From contig OZ038381.1 in assembly GCA_964036045.1 (NCBI GenBank), positions 136,678,306-136,742,305 of the forward strand: 64,000 bases of DNA. The letters are read 5' to 3'. Numbering within the stretch: position 1 is the stretch's first letter; each line of letters opens with the position of its first letter. Both the position numbers and the translations under genes were made by a program. Source of the stretch: Eutreptiella sp. 'Long Island Sound 2002'. Taxonomy: Eukaryota; Euglenozoa; Euglenophyceae; Eutreptiales; Eutreptiaceae. The notes beneath the pieces are model-generated. The model was not told the DNA's origin, ran no database searches, and saw only the letters and a list, made by a program, of their open reading frames with translations. Positions 21,736 through 33,367 of this stretch are shown piece after piece.

Positions 21736-22100
21736 GGGCAATCTGACACGTCTTCTGGCTCCAGCATGTTCCACGCACCCGGCACATGCTCTGGCTGATG
21801 ACCCCGGGGGGCAGACACGTTGGCTGGCGCACAAGTGGCCCAGCGTAGCAGCCACTCCAACGGCACATCTTCGCCTCCGCGCGGTCCTCGGTCAGCACGC
21901 AGGCACTATTTTGCGGGCAATAAGGCACTGCCACGTCAGGCTCCAGGACTGTTCCACGCACCAGGCACATGTCCAGGCTGATGTCCTCGGGGAGCTGACA
22001 CGCGTGCCGGCGCACAAGGGGCTCCTTGCAGCAGCCGCTCCAACAGCACGTCTACACCGGGTCTTCCGTCGGCACGCATGCACTATACTGTGGGCGCACT
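21736..22100 (-). repeat. 179-bp direct repeat encoding Cys-rich segments
   Basis: The units start at 21736 (GGGCAATCTGACACG) and 21915 (GGGCAATAAGGCACTG) and align over about 179 bases. On the minus strand one frame gives two related Cys-rich peptides, for example LPEDISLDMCLVRGT, then YCPQNSACV, then MCRWSGCYAGPLV. They may be a duplicated zinc-binding module belonging to the 5' region of the LINE or to an older gene. No complete domain is recognised. Confidence 0.5.
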
Positions 22101-23104
22101 GGAGGCACTGGTCGCCAGGTCGACGACGCACGATCGAGTACGGGTACACGTCGGGGCATTGCTATGCGGCGGGGGAGCGACCCTGTTGGGTGGGCGCATG
22201 GTTGAGCTGGGGCGTCGGGGCGCATGACAGTGGAGGGTGCCTGTCCCTCACAGCACTGCACCGATCACCCTCGGCGGGCGCCCTCGGGGGGTGGCAGGGA
22301 TGGGCCCTGGGCTGACTCAAGGGTGGGCGGGTACCGAAGCCAGCCCCTGTACCTGCCCCTCCTTCTGGAGGGTGACCAAAAGCCAACGACCGTGAAGTCC
22401 CTTGTGCACCCCTGCACTTAGCGCGACAATGGGGCGCTAGCGGCCAGCGGGTTCCGACAGATTCGACCCTGGGCGTCGCACTTGCCGGTCGCCGACGACC
22501 ACACCGACACATTGAAGGAGGACCTCCTCGTGGGCGCTACCGCGCACGAGACCCAGTGCATCACCGCGGCTGCCCGCAACAAATGACCGGCAGTGGCGGG
22601 CGTCTCAGCTGTCCTCTGGGTGCAGGTGGCGGCTCGCACCTCGTGCACGGCTGCCCAGCTTCTCCGCGCGCAGGGCGTCAGCCGACGGGCCTGGAACTGG
22701 AGGGCAGGGTCTTGCATTGGTAGCCTCTCCCGCTCTGCGCGCCGTGGGAGTGCCGGGAAGGGGGGGGGTCACCGACCCTGCCCTTCCAAGCCATGTGCTG
22801 CGCCTACGTTGGTAGCGGGAGGCGCAGGACGGCGACTAGCACATGGACGGGGTCGACTAGGGGGAGGGGACTTGGACCCCCCCCCCCCCCCTTGCGGCGC
22901 GCTGCCCCGCACGGGACCATGGCGAGGTTGGGGATCGCTCTCCACCCGCGGGTCCTCCTCGGGGAGGATGTAAAGAAGGTGGCACGGGGTTGAACCCGTG
23001 CAACGGTGCGCGAGTTCTTTCGGGAATTTCTCGCCCCCGCAAACTGCTCCTCCTTCTGCATCCAAGAGGCGGGGGATGCCCGGGGGAGGATGTGCCAGGG
23101 GTCG
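22101..23104. other. unassigned GC-rich stretch
   Basis: No gene is supported. The region has G runs at about 22760 and a C run at 22878-22891. Frames on both strands are open by composition only. Confidence 0.35.
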
Positions 23105-23445
23105 GCACATGTACCACCGGTGCCTAGCATAGAACATTGCAAGAGAGAGCAATATTCTTCCATCACCGGGCGCAATTTTGTCCGCTACCCGGCGAGGTGC
23201 GTGCGATATGCTTCGGTGGGGTCGCTTCCCCCATTTTAGATATAGCGGGGTACGACCCCTGAAAAATTGCTGGGAAGTTTTGGGAGCCAGTTCAAGCCCC
23301 AAACGCAACCAATATTGCTTGGAATCTTCTAGGGACGTGGTAGCCGAGGTTCCATGGAACGCTCGCAAAACATTTTGGTGGCATCTGTGGAACCTGAACC
23401 TATTGGAATTTTAGCAAGGTGGTCTATCAACAAACATGTTCCAAA

Positions 23446-23812
23446 GGTTGTTGACCTATGTAGTCAATTTGCCGAATCCGGCAAGACGAGTGAAGGTCCC
23501 TGCCTCCAGCTACTCCCCAGCTCGAGAAAGAGCCATTTAGGAGCACTTTTTCTTTGCTTTCCCTACCCTTACAAATATTTGTGAACAAGATTTGTGTCCT
23601 GTGTCCACTGTCAAATGCACACTCTGCGGATGTCCGTTTCTTATGCCAGAGAACACCAGGCCGAATACGTCAAGACAAGTGAAGATCCCTGCCTCGAGCT
23701 ACTCCCCGGCTCGAGAAGGAGGCATTTAGGGCCATTCCTTCGTTCTTTGCTTTCACTTGCTTTGTGTGCCATACCCGGTACTTACATATATTGGTGAACA
23801 AGATTTGTGTAC
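23446..23812 (+). repeat. tandem units of about 220 bp at the start of element X, copy A
   Basis: About 1.6 units are present. Each contains a TGCCTC(C/G)AGCTACTCCCC motif and ends in CTTACAAATATT(T/G)GTGAACAAGA or a close variant. The same arrangement, with two full units, is at 36461-36872 in the other copy. One frame reads CTLCGC-type cysteine pairs, but stops prevent a gene model. Confidence 0.7.
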
Positions 23813-23903
23813 ATTGTCAAATGCACATTGTGTTGGTTGCGCCTCTCTGCACTGTGCGCTCTTGTGTGACGTTGCACTTTCTGCCCCGGCATTAACAATA
23901 GAC

Positions 23904-26755
23904 ATGTCTCACGCTAGCTAGGGCAGTGCATCCTCTTCAGGCCCCGAGGATCCCAAGGGCCCCCAAGATCCCAAGGGCCCCCTCAACGGAGGAAATTTGG
24001 AGTTTGAGGCAGAGATAATTGATGCTGACGTCGTCAATGTGGAATTACCTGAACCGGGGGACATACAGTCCCGTCTTCAACATGCCTTGGCACCACTATG
24101 TCTAAGGCATAAGCCGTCGGAGACTATCGAGCCCCGAATGCTGAGGGTTTTTGTAGATACGGTCACACCTAAGTAGTATGACATTTCATCCCAAGATACA
24201 TTGTTGGCAATGCTCATGCACAAAAATTCGAAACACCGGTGTTAACCACCAGGGAAGCCGTCGGCAAGACAACTCCCTCCAAGGACCGAACAAGTTACGG
24301 CATACAACATAGGAATCTTTGTATAGTTCGCCGTGACCCCAAATATAGCACAGAGCACACGTTTGCCGAAGAGGCCGATGAGCGGCTCCGTGACTAGTAT
24401 AAATTTCTCAAGCCTGTATCTTCAACCCACCCTGAGCCAATAATTCGCCAGCTGAAGTGGACATAGATTGATGTGCTGTCCTAGTTTAAATATGCCAAGG
24501 TCAAAAAGCGCAGTGAAAATTTATCATCAGTAATGTTCAGTTCCCCCCCTCTCTTTTATACACATCACCTTTGACGTGTTAACGGTCATCATCAATGACG
24601 CCTTCTGCGAAGCGCCGCACGCGACCATCCATAGTGCGTTGAAAGCCACTATCAATGCCACCCATGTCAATGAGGTGATGGGGGAGTCTCAGGGGTTGCG
24701 GGTATGGGATCAGGCCCCCTCGGTGGTTTGGGAAAAAGTGGTGACCCCCCCACCCCAAGGGCGAGTTATTCAGGAGAGAACTACAACCAACATATCACCC
24801 CCATGGCCCCCTATGGAGTATCGAGTTTTCTATGGCCCCCGCCCCATAGCCAAACCGGTCCGCACCAAAACGGGCAAAACTGTTGGTTATGGACTTATGG
24901 TTGCAAGCCAAGGGTGAACAGTCCGCATCCCCAGGCACAGGGTAAGTGCGTGTCTTTATTTCAGTCCCTTTAGCCCCCCCCCCCCCCCCCCGAGGATGCA
25001 CTCTTTTGGTAAGGCAATTTTTCTAAATGTCTGCTATCTCTGCGGCCATCGCTGCGCGCTCCACCTCTGCCGATGGCGCCGGCCCAAAAATTTCTTCCGG
25101 TCGCCTTCTGGCCGCTTCACAATTGCCCTCGGCATCTTCATCCCCATGGCCGTTGGGGGCAGCCCCCCTATGGGCACCCCCCGCCCCGGAAACGACAGCG
25201 GTGGCAGCAAAAGAAGCAGCAACGGCGGCAGAGGAAGAAGCAGCAGCATGAAAAGCCGCCGCACCACAGGAGGCCGGATCAGAAGAAGCAGTAGCATCCG
25301 CAGCATTGGTGGCCGCAGTGGCAGGCGTGGCCGTGGCAGCGGAGCAAGTGCAGTACTACCTGCAGCTCTACACCAAGAAGAGCATGGACTGGTTGGTATT
25401 CCAGGCAAGGTTCAACCCCCTTGGGGTGGCATTGCAGACCAAGGCTACCATCACCAGCAAGCGAACCTTGGGGAGGGTTGAAAATTTTGGGGTCCTCCCC
25501 CCCGCCTTCCCCGTGGCCCTGGTGTAGCTAGCCGTTGGAGAAAATGGCGTCGGGGTTTGTTCTTTTTTGGCGGTGACCGCCGAGGTGCAGGGTTGGGTGG
25601 TAAAGGAGTTTAGGCGGCCAACTTTCCAGGTTACAGTACTCAGGGGGAAATTTGAGGAGGAGGTTAAAAAGTTTACGGCTCCACAGCAGCGGGTGTGGGA
25701 GTTGTGCGGGGGCAGCAGGCAGGGGGAGGGCCGGCATCAAGGAGAAGGAGCGCAAGCCTAGGGGCGCTTCCACTCCCCACACCAAAAAGGCAAAGGCGTT
25801 GCTGGTGCAGATGCGTGCCCCGTGGGGGGAAGCCAAAATGCGCCATCTCCTCAGTCCCCCTTGCCCAAAATGCTTGCCTCCACCCTTCGTCCATTGGCAA
25901 ATGGGAGGTGCCTGGGGGGGGGGGGGGTGCTGCATGCATGGGGGGTTGAAATTTATGACTTGGCAGGCGCTAATGCCTCCAAGTCAACTTGCGCGGGGTT
26001 GCAGTGACCATGCACACGAGCCCCCCGCAGTGCAATCACAAAAATTGTTTATATATTGCAGCGCGGGTGTTGCTGTGGCACCTGCAACACCCCACCAGGG
26101 AGTGGGATAAGCCACCCACCCTTAAAAATTTTGCCATGCCGGGGAGGGTGTGTAGCTCCCTTTTGATCAGGCAGCATCGTGGGTGTCAAAACCTGGGAAG
26201 CTCACCCTTCAGCACACGGGCTGGGCCCCCGCCGTGCTGAAAGAGTTCTCGAAGGTGGCTAAGGAGTTGCCACCTGTGGGGGGCAAAGGGCCAGTGCCGT
26301 TTGCCCCCCTCACGGGGAACATGGTCCCCGTGGTGATGCTGCACCACATCGCAATTGCCCCCCCCCCCCCCTTCAAACGCAGACTTTTGAGTTTGAGTGT
26401 CAGTCTAACCCTGATGCCCCTGTGTCATCTACAGGGCTGAAGGAGGAAAGGAAGAGGGCCTCTGCACCAGGGCGAGGAGGAAGAAGAAGGAGGCTGGTGC
26501 CCCGAGCCCCTACTCCTCATGGGGTGGTAGAGGGCTGGGGACGGTGGGGGGGGGGGAAGGGGGGAGGCCAGAGGGTCCCCCCCCCCTTAGGATTTTGACG
26601 TCAGTGTGCACAGTGTTGGACTACGTTGGGGGCACGGGGCACCGCCCCAAGTCGTCGATGGAGCCCTTCTCCCTGCTGCATGTGTCATCATATGGTAAGG
26701 GGGAGTTCATCGTACCCGATTGTCCCTCCAACGACACAAGCCACAATGTCGCATA
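23904..26755 (+). pseudogene. element X gene, copy A, unknown protein
   Basis: From ATG 23904 the frame reads a Ser/Pro-rich start, then an EIIDADVVNVELPEPGDIQ segment, RMLRVFVDTVTPK and DTLLAMLMHK. Further exons follow: IINDAFCEAPHATIHSALKA near 24590, YRVFYGPRPIAKPVRTKTGK near 24820, and an Ala-rich stretch then DWLVFQARFNPLGVALQTKA from 25027. The end reads LDYVGGTGHRPKSSMEP. Stops interrupt it, including TAG 24174-24176 and TAG 25525-25527 where the other copy has CAG. TGA 25249-25251 is shared by both copies. I do not recognise the family. Intron sites are unresolved. Confidence 0.5.
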
Positions 26756-26965
26756 AGGCAGGGCGGGAGGAGTCAAAAGACTCAGATTAATATATACTTT
26801 TGTTCTTTCATCTTTCCATATGTCATGAGTTGAGAGCTAGAGGAGTTAGGGGAGTCAAGGTAACATATTTTATGAGTTCAGGGTGCCCAATGGTCATATC
26901 CCATGTACAAGGAATCATTTGCACATGTCATCTTCCACATGTTTTGCTGTTCTTGTGTCGGTGTG

Positions 26966-27530
26966 CCTTTGTGAAGGGGGGTGATTAGTGCACAACACTT
27001 GGTGCGACCAGATCTGTGAGCCACTGTGAGCAAATGGACCAAAACGACATTGTGGTGAAACCTACCGGTTGGGGCATTGCAGAAATGCTTCGTTGGGAAA
27101 AATTTGAAACATTTGGCCTTTGTTAGGGGGCAAATAGTCAAGCACACTTGGAGCGACCAGATCTCTGACCCACCGTGAGCAAATGGACCAAAAAGACATT
27201 CCCCTTAAAGCTACTACTGGGGGCATTACAGAACTGCTTGGTTGAGAAAAATGTGAAGCAGTGGGCTTTTGTTAGGGGGCGGATGGTCGACCACACTTGG
27301 AGCGACTAGATCTCTAAGCCACTGTGAGCAAATCGACCAAAAAACCGTTATGGTGAAAAGTACTAATTGGGGCATTACAGAGTTGCTTGGTTCAAAAAAA
27401 ATGTAAAACAGTGGGCCTTTGTTAGGGAGCGGATAGTCGAGCACACTTGTAGCGACCAGATCTCTCAGCCACCGGGAGCTAATCGACCAAAAAGACATTC
27501 TGGTAAAAGCTGATGGTTGGGGCATTACTT
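26966..27530 (+). repeat. 149-bp tandem array 1
   Basis: GGGGCATT(A/G)C motifs at 27071, 27220, 27369 and 27519 give a period of 149-150 bases. Each unit also contains a TGAAGCAGTGGGC-like motif, GGGGGCGGATAGTCGAGCAC and a GATCTCTGAGCCAC(T/C)GTGAG motif. It follows element X copy A. The sequence after it (27530 on) is not the T gene that follows the other arrays. Confidence 0.9.
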
Positions 27531-28305
27531 TGGCGGCCCTTTACGCACGTAGACTTCGTTGCTAAAAGGCACGATTCATGGCGATTTCAACATCCGTTTT
27601 TTGCCCCCCAAAAAAGCATATCATTTTTTCCGCCAACCCCACGTGGATTTTCATCGTGGGATACAACGACCTCGCCTTTTGTTGCTTCCAGAGGTGTACG
27701 TATACACCCCCTTTCCGGGCTGAAAATTGTATCATTTAAAATTTTTTGGGCACTGCAGTGCCCAAAAATTTGAAATGGATTTTTTCAGTGGGTTCTCCAG
27801 TACACCTCTGTAGTCATCTCCACAGGTGATATCATACTGCAGCAGCATGCATCAAAACTTGGCATACCCGTTATCCATGGGTCATCGCACCGCGGTGTTA
27901 TACTCGGAAGGCCACGTACAATGTACCTTGCCCAATCACTTCCATTCCTGTCCAAATGTGCACTTGAAAATGGACTTCCAGTACTTTTGGGCACTGCAGT
28001 GTCCAAAAAATTTAAAACTCCGTATTTCACTCCTATTGGTTCCCATTGCGTAACACCTGACAAAGGACACATGAATCATCGGACGTTGGTACTCATCCTC
28101 TGCTCATTGGAAATATATTGCCGGTTGTCTGACTGCCACCTTGGAGTGTACCCAGGCTTTGGAACGTTCCACGTCCATTGGGAGATACATTGTTTGGATC
28201 TTCGCTAGCTGCTTTTGGTCTATGCCACATCAGGTTTGTTTTGTGATAGTGTCTCTGTCTTCTTTGTCCCCTTACCTTTGCTGCCTGCGAACAGGACTTT
28301 TGTCC

Positions 28306-29957
28306 ATGGATGCGGCTCCCTTCCGGCAGTTCCTTAGTTCGAAGGTATATGCTTCAAAGGAGGATCTATCTGAGGCTGTGGGTGTGGATAAGGCTGCCGA
28401 TGCGTTTTGTCTGTGGGTGTTAGATCTCCGGTTGGAGTGGAGAAGTAGGCGGTCTGTTGGTGAATACATCCAACAAAGGGACAGGCGGACCGTTAATTGT
28501 CTGCCGGACCAATGGTTCCGTGTCGCTGAGCAAGAGATTTTTAATATATGGTCTGTTCTACACAAGAGGTGTCGTCCACGTGCCAAGAGGGCTGTAGGTG
28601 TTCTACCCAAGAGTCGTGTGCAACGTAGGTGTTTGGCTCACATGGGTCAATGTTCTTACCATGTACCCTCCTTTGCTGTTCAAGGAGCAACTGCGTGCAC
28701 CAGTCTTTGGCAGACCTTGGAAGGTAAACCCGCTGTTCTATGGTTTGATAATTTTTATAGACGTAACTTCCGGCCGGTGCCTGGTAATGAGAACCGGTCC
28801 CTTAATTGTACAGCTGGTGCTATCATACTCTTGAAACGACCTGTTGACGTTATGCCGTCTTTTCCTAGCCCCTCGGTCTTGCGGCAGAGGATTGGGTACA
28901 CTGCAAACTTGTTGGTGCAGAGCCATAAAAACTTCATTGATGGCTTGCAAGGGTTGATGGACGACCCCATCCGCCTTCAACATGTTCGTTGTCCCTTGGA
29001 CATACGACGGGCTAATGTTACCAGCCCAGCTTGGACCCCCTTTTTTCTCACAGACCTAACCGTGTCCGCTACCCCCGACCTTGTCTCTATTATTCACGGG
29101 CTCCAGGAGGTGCAGCAGCACACACAACACCGTCTTCCATTGTTGGTCGACGAAAATATTCACTACCGTGTCCTTAAGCTCGTTTACAACATCAGCTATG
29201 CTCGGTACAACGTGCCCCTGTTCATTACACGTACCCCAGTAGTGTATGGCACATGGCACCCATATAAATATTGTGTAACCCTGTGCTACAGAAGATTCTT
29301 TCCTTTATTTACCTATTTTTCCTATGGTTCACTCAATTTGGGCACTGCAGTGCCCAACTTTCCGAAACTCATCTATATGGAGCGTATGATTCTGGTGCTC
29401 TTGCACTTGGCCCTTAGGGGCGCCAACCTTTGGAACAGAAGTTACAGACTCTAAGGGGTTTGCACCGCCCGGGTAACGCTAATCACAGCACACTTCTTAC
29501 ACAGGTGCAAGGGTTGGTAACACTGCTGTATGGTTACATTCCAGCCTTGTTTATTATTGGGTCGCAAGTGAGGGATTGTCATTGGTCTGCACAGGGAGAG
29601 CAGCACGCTGCAGGGCCATTGTTGAGCCGTTGCCTACACGTCCTTCTGAGGCTTACCCTAGGTTATGAGGACAAGGTTGAATATGTGCGCACCATTGTTG
29701 TTGCTAGGCTGTTGTGGTCCCAGTGGTTTGCCCGCTTACCTGGGGTGGCACACAGTGAGGAACCGTGTGAGGCCCTGTTAAGCCGTGTTGTGCACTTAAT
29801 GGCACAACACCCTGGGAACTGTACGTTGCAACAGGTGCATGACCTGTTTATCCTCACTCCCATTGCAGACCAGACCCCAAAGGACCTGCAGTACGTTAAT
29901 GTTCCCAAGGGACTGCCACAACTGGTTGATCGTCATTTCAACACATTGATGGCGTGA
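28306..29957 (+). CDS. putative DDE-type transposase, two or more exons, family unassigned
   Basis: A long frame starts at ATG 28306, shortly after an acceptor-like GCGAACAG at 28293. It runs about 330 residues to near 29325. It contains AVLWFDNFYRRNF and LPLLVDENIHYRVLKLVYN (possible acidic catalytic residues), followed by VVYGTWHPYKYCVTLCYRRF. A second frame (about 29418-29957) continues with TLRGLHRPGNANHSTLLTQV and HSEEPCEALLSRVVHLMAQH. One palindrome lies between them at 29340, so an intron of roughly 90-140 bases is likely; its exact sites are not settled. The layout resembles KDZ- or DUF6589-type RNase H-fold transposases found in protists and fungi, but this rests on the general pattern of D-rich motifs and a WH motif. 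No other close identity is claimed. Confidence 0.5.
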
Positions 29958-30038
29958 TTTGATGTTGGTGTTATACCCCCCCTGGTCTGGTCCAGTCAGA
30001 AGTCGAGTATCGTGCAAGACAGGTGGGATCCTGCCAAG

Positions 30039-30612
30039 ATGGATTCTCCTTGCGCACTAGATACGGTGCTCACTGCAGAGCATTACCGAGATCTATGTGC
30101 CAAGACATTGCAGACACTCGTTAAACCTGTTAAAGTTGATGCTGACGTGATGACAGAGCTGGGTAGACACGTGCCACAACGTCCTCCAGGCGATATGGAC
30201 ACAACAGTAGCACAGGCACAGGACATGTTACGCGCATGTAATACACCAGACCGGTACAAGCGACGCCGGCCAGCACGCGCTTTTGCGCAAAGGGACCCCG
30301 CCCGGATACCCGCCCCCCCCCCAATGCTGATGGCGACAGTGACAGCGATGAGGACCCCCCCCCCCCGCTGGTGGGGCAGCCGGAGATCCAGACCTGAGGG
30401 CTACTGATTTTGTGGGTGATGATGGATGGGACCCGGACCCCCCCCCTCCAGGAGCAGTGTCTGTTCACAGTGATGATTCCGACGCCCCCGTGGCTGTCCT
30501 TTCGGAGCTGAATGAGTTTGACCCTCGATTTTTACCAGGTGCATCCGACTGTGATGCTATTTCTGTCATCTGTGTTCAATCGTCGTGCGCTGCCAGTAGT
30601 CATCAACATTAG
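30039..30612 (+). CDS. acidic, proline-rich protein, unknown
   Basis: From ATG 30039 (MDSPCALDTVLTAEHY) the frame covers about 90 residues of ordinary composition (TLVKPVKVDADVMTELGRHV), then a KRRRPARAF basic patch. It then reaches two C homopolymers (30307-30320 and 30355-30367). After these the sensible reading jumps frame to an acidic/proline stretch (DGDSDSDEDPPPP), then ATDFVGDDGWDPDPPPP to a stop at 30612. The C-run lengths decide the frame, so assembly error or real slippage is possible. It is downstream of the transposase-like gene in the same orientation and may be part of the same element. Confidence 0.4.
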
Positions 30613-30693
30613 AAGCCTGTAAATCAACAATTTGCAGCCCTGTGGCCTTTTGTACTGTGTCGTGTGACCCTTTGTTAGCCCCTTTGCTAAGCT

Positions 30694-33367
30694 ATGCCTT
30701 CGGATACCGAACTGCCGGAAGGGGATGAGCAGCAGACCGCATCGCAAGCCGTTCACACAGCAGAGAAGACACGGGCGCAGTCGGGGCAGGCTCCAGTGAA
30801 GCGGACGGCGACAGACCGGGCAACGGAATCATTCCGGACAACGTGGATCAAAAAGGAGCTGGTCAAGATATAGTTGACCAAGATAAAGTTTGACACCGAC
30901 CTCACGCGTGGGCAGACCAGAGAGAGGGACGAGGACTCAGTACTATCGCGGATCGCAAGCCTGAGGACAAATCCACCCTGCCGGCCTATCTCAAACATTC
31001 TCATATGGCGAAGCGAAGGTACACTACCATCCTGTCACACACGCGTCGTAATTTTCACACAGTCTGGTCGTTTGGGCACTGCAGTGCCCATCTCGCTGAT
31101 ATCTCCCATCTCCCATTTCCCTGTGGTGCATTTTTCTATCAGCTGAAATTCCCTACTGCTTGGGCGGGGCTCATATCCTGACGGCCCTCCAAAGACTTCA
31201 CCGAGAATACTGTGAGAAGTCACGGGCACTGCCGGACTGGTTACAACACGTCTACTGCGAGGAGATCAGACACGACTGTCCTGTTGACATCAGAGAGATT
31301 ATTGGAGGCGATCACAATGCGGTACAACACTCAGTGAGCAAGCTGAGTATGGGACAAGTGGCCGCTCGAATTTGGACCGAAGTGCAGAAGGGCAAAGCGA
31401 AAGAGATGCTGCTGGTGGCTCTGCAGAAGTGTGGCCGGTTGGGCGAGAAAACATCTGTGGTATGAGAGATGCACGATGAGACCACCGTTGTCAGTCCTTT
31501 GCGTACCTGTGGCCTGTCCAACACTGTATCCCTGCCAGGACTCAATCTGGAAAGATTGGAGACCGCTGGTTTCATTACTGCAGATATCTGGTGGCCGCGT
31601 GGCTGAGTTTATTGACACCTTTGAGAAGACTGCCGGTGAAGGTATTATGTCCTCTGAGCACCTGTTTTCGTCGTCTTTTGGTGTTCATGGGAACTGCAGT
31701 GCCCAAATTCGATGCGACCCTAATTTTTGCACTGCAGTGCTCAACCCCTACACTCTGCGGCCGTTGACGGGACTGCATGGCGACCAGATGGATGAAATAC
31801 TACTGTACATGGCTGGAGATGGGGCCAAGATCGCAGGACTACATGCCAAGGCCAGACCGTTGAAGTGGGACCGCCTGTGGGAGATGCTGTACCTTCACCC
31901 GGACAACACGCTCATCCATCCTTCTCGACGTATGTTTCTGGGGCGGTAGGGTCTAGCGTGATCGCTGTTGACCCCCCCCCCCCCCCGGACCCACGAAGTA
32001 AGGCTGTTTCGAACCCAGTGGTACCAGTGGTCTCCTGTTCTAACAGTGAACGTGCATGAAATGCCAAGAGTCCGCAAACTGCTTGCAAAGTCGCCGAGGG
32101 CCGCCAAATTGTCACCGGGGAAATGGACCTGGAGTGCCGAAAATCCCTTACCAAGCTGGGACACCATCCAGAAAGCACCGCTGTGGCAGGATGAGGAATG
32201 GGCTGACCTGAGGATTGCGCTGGCGAGGCCTGTCAAGGAAACTGCAGTGACAACGACTGATGGGGAGAAATCAACAACTATCTGGCTCAACAAGCCGCAG
32301 GATGGGACTGAAGCAACCGGAGCTCGGGCAGAGGCAATTGCGTTGGTTTGGCAAGGCTATCCCGTATACGATTGCATTGAGGGAGTACAAAGCGGTATGC
32401 AACCATTAGGCATAAGAATGGGATCGATTTCGCATTGCTGGTCACTTTAGGCACTGCAGTGCCCATCTGTAATGAAATGTGGTTTTGACGACAGGTCTTC
32501 ATTGAGTGTACCAAGGAACAAATGGACGATATCCATCCGCTGGTGCTGAAGGTTGCTGCGAAGTTGGTACCTGTGGCTATTGGTGGAATGGCGGCCGACG
32601 TTAAATTCCTGGTTAATCAATTGCGCGACTCTGAGGAGTGTGGAGGCTGACAGTATATTATGACCTCTTTTTTTGATCAGGCAGTCGGTCACCCGACCTA
32701 TCCGTTCGAGGAGAGGACTATTTGCTTCTGTGTCCCCGACAAGTTTAGGGTGAAGGTCCCGAATATTTTCATTTGCGATAAGGGTGCATACGGCAGCACC
32801 ATTGGTCTGGCAGCGGCTGGTTGGCTCCTGCGTGTGCTTGGTATTGTTCCCCGACGCGACAGACAGTCCTAGGATGAAGTCTGGCTCCTGCTTTTGACAG
32901 TATCGGCTGTATTGCCAGCACAGCTCCTGTCCTGCCTTCCTGAGTCCCCCTGTCTGGCAGCTTGCTTCACTGGGCGCCAGGGTTTGTTTAACGAGTTCTG
33001 TGAACAGCTAGCGGCGTATGTGCAGGAGATGGACTGTGTCTACTTGGTTAACTCGGACGCTTGGATGCCAAGGATTAGGGACTGTATGCCAGTTGTGGTG
33101 CAGCGGCCTGGGGAAGGGGAAGATGAGGAGGGGGGGGACGATGTGGAGGAAGAGGAGGATGACGAGATCGTGCTGGTCGGAGGTGGTGACAGCAAGAAGA
33201 GGAGCACCCCCAGCAAGAAGAAGCCGTCCTCCGACGACAGTGGGGATGAGGTTGATGATCCCCCCAAAAGGCCAGCCAAAAAGGCCAAGGACAGTACCCC
33301 CCTCAATATGTTTCACGCCAAAGTAGGTCAGGCCAAGGGTAAGAAGGCTCCACCAAAGAAGAAGTAG
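30694..33367 (+). CDS. multi-exon gene with acidic, lysine-rich C-terminus, unknown function
   Basis: Fragments in one orientation join into a plausible gene. It begins MPSDTELPEGDEQQTASQ (30694). RALPDWLQHVYCEEIRHDC (31160-31465) and FIDTFEKTAGEGIMSSEH with LHGDQMDEILLYMAGDGAK (31431-31949) follow. Next is RVRKLLAKSPRAAKLSPGKW (about 32064-32384). A GT...AG intron at 32385-32494 joins in frame to FIECTKEQMDDIHPLVLK. A second intron at 32841-32900 removes a TAG and joins to SAVLPAQLLSCLPESPCLAA. The last exon ends with a long Glu/Asp run, a Ser-Lys-rich stretch and KGKKAPPKKK. An option at 31019-31142 is also frame-preserving. Charged ends suggest a nuclear protein. Some joins remain unresolved, for example around 32640-32680. 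Confidence 0.45.

Larger units (their letters stand above)
23105..26965 (+). mobile_element. large repeated element X, copy A
   Basis: The sequence from CACATGTACCACCGGTGCC onward is repeated, with divergence, from 36086. Both copies share, in order: an initial block with GGTGCCTAGCATAGAACATT; tandem units of about 207-222 bp containing GAACAAGATTTGTGTC; a gene starting at an ATG (23904 here); and a C-terminal coding segment ending near 26755. A 149-bp array follows. No terminal repeats or target duplication were identified, so the ends are set only by where similarity starts and stops. The coding content suggests a mobile element with an unfamiliar gene. Confidence 0.65.
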
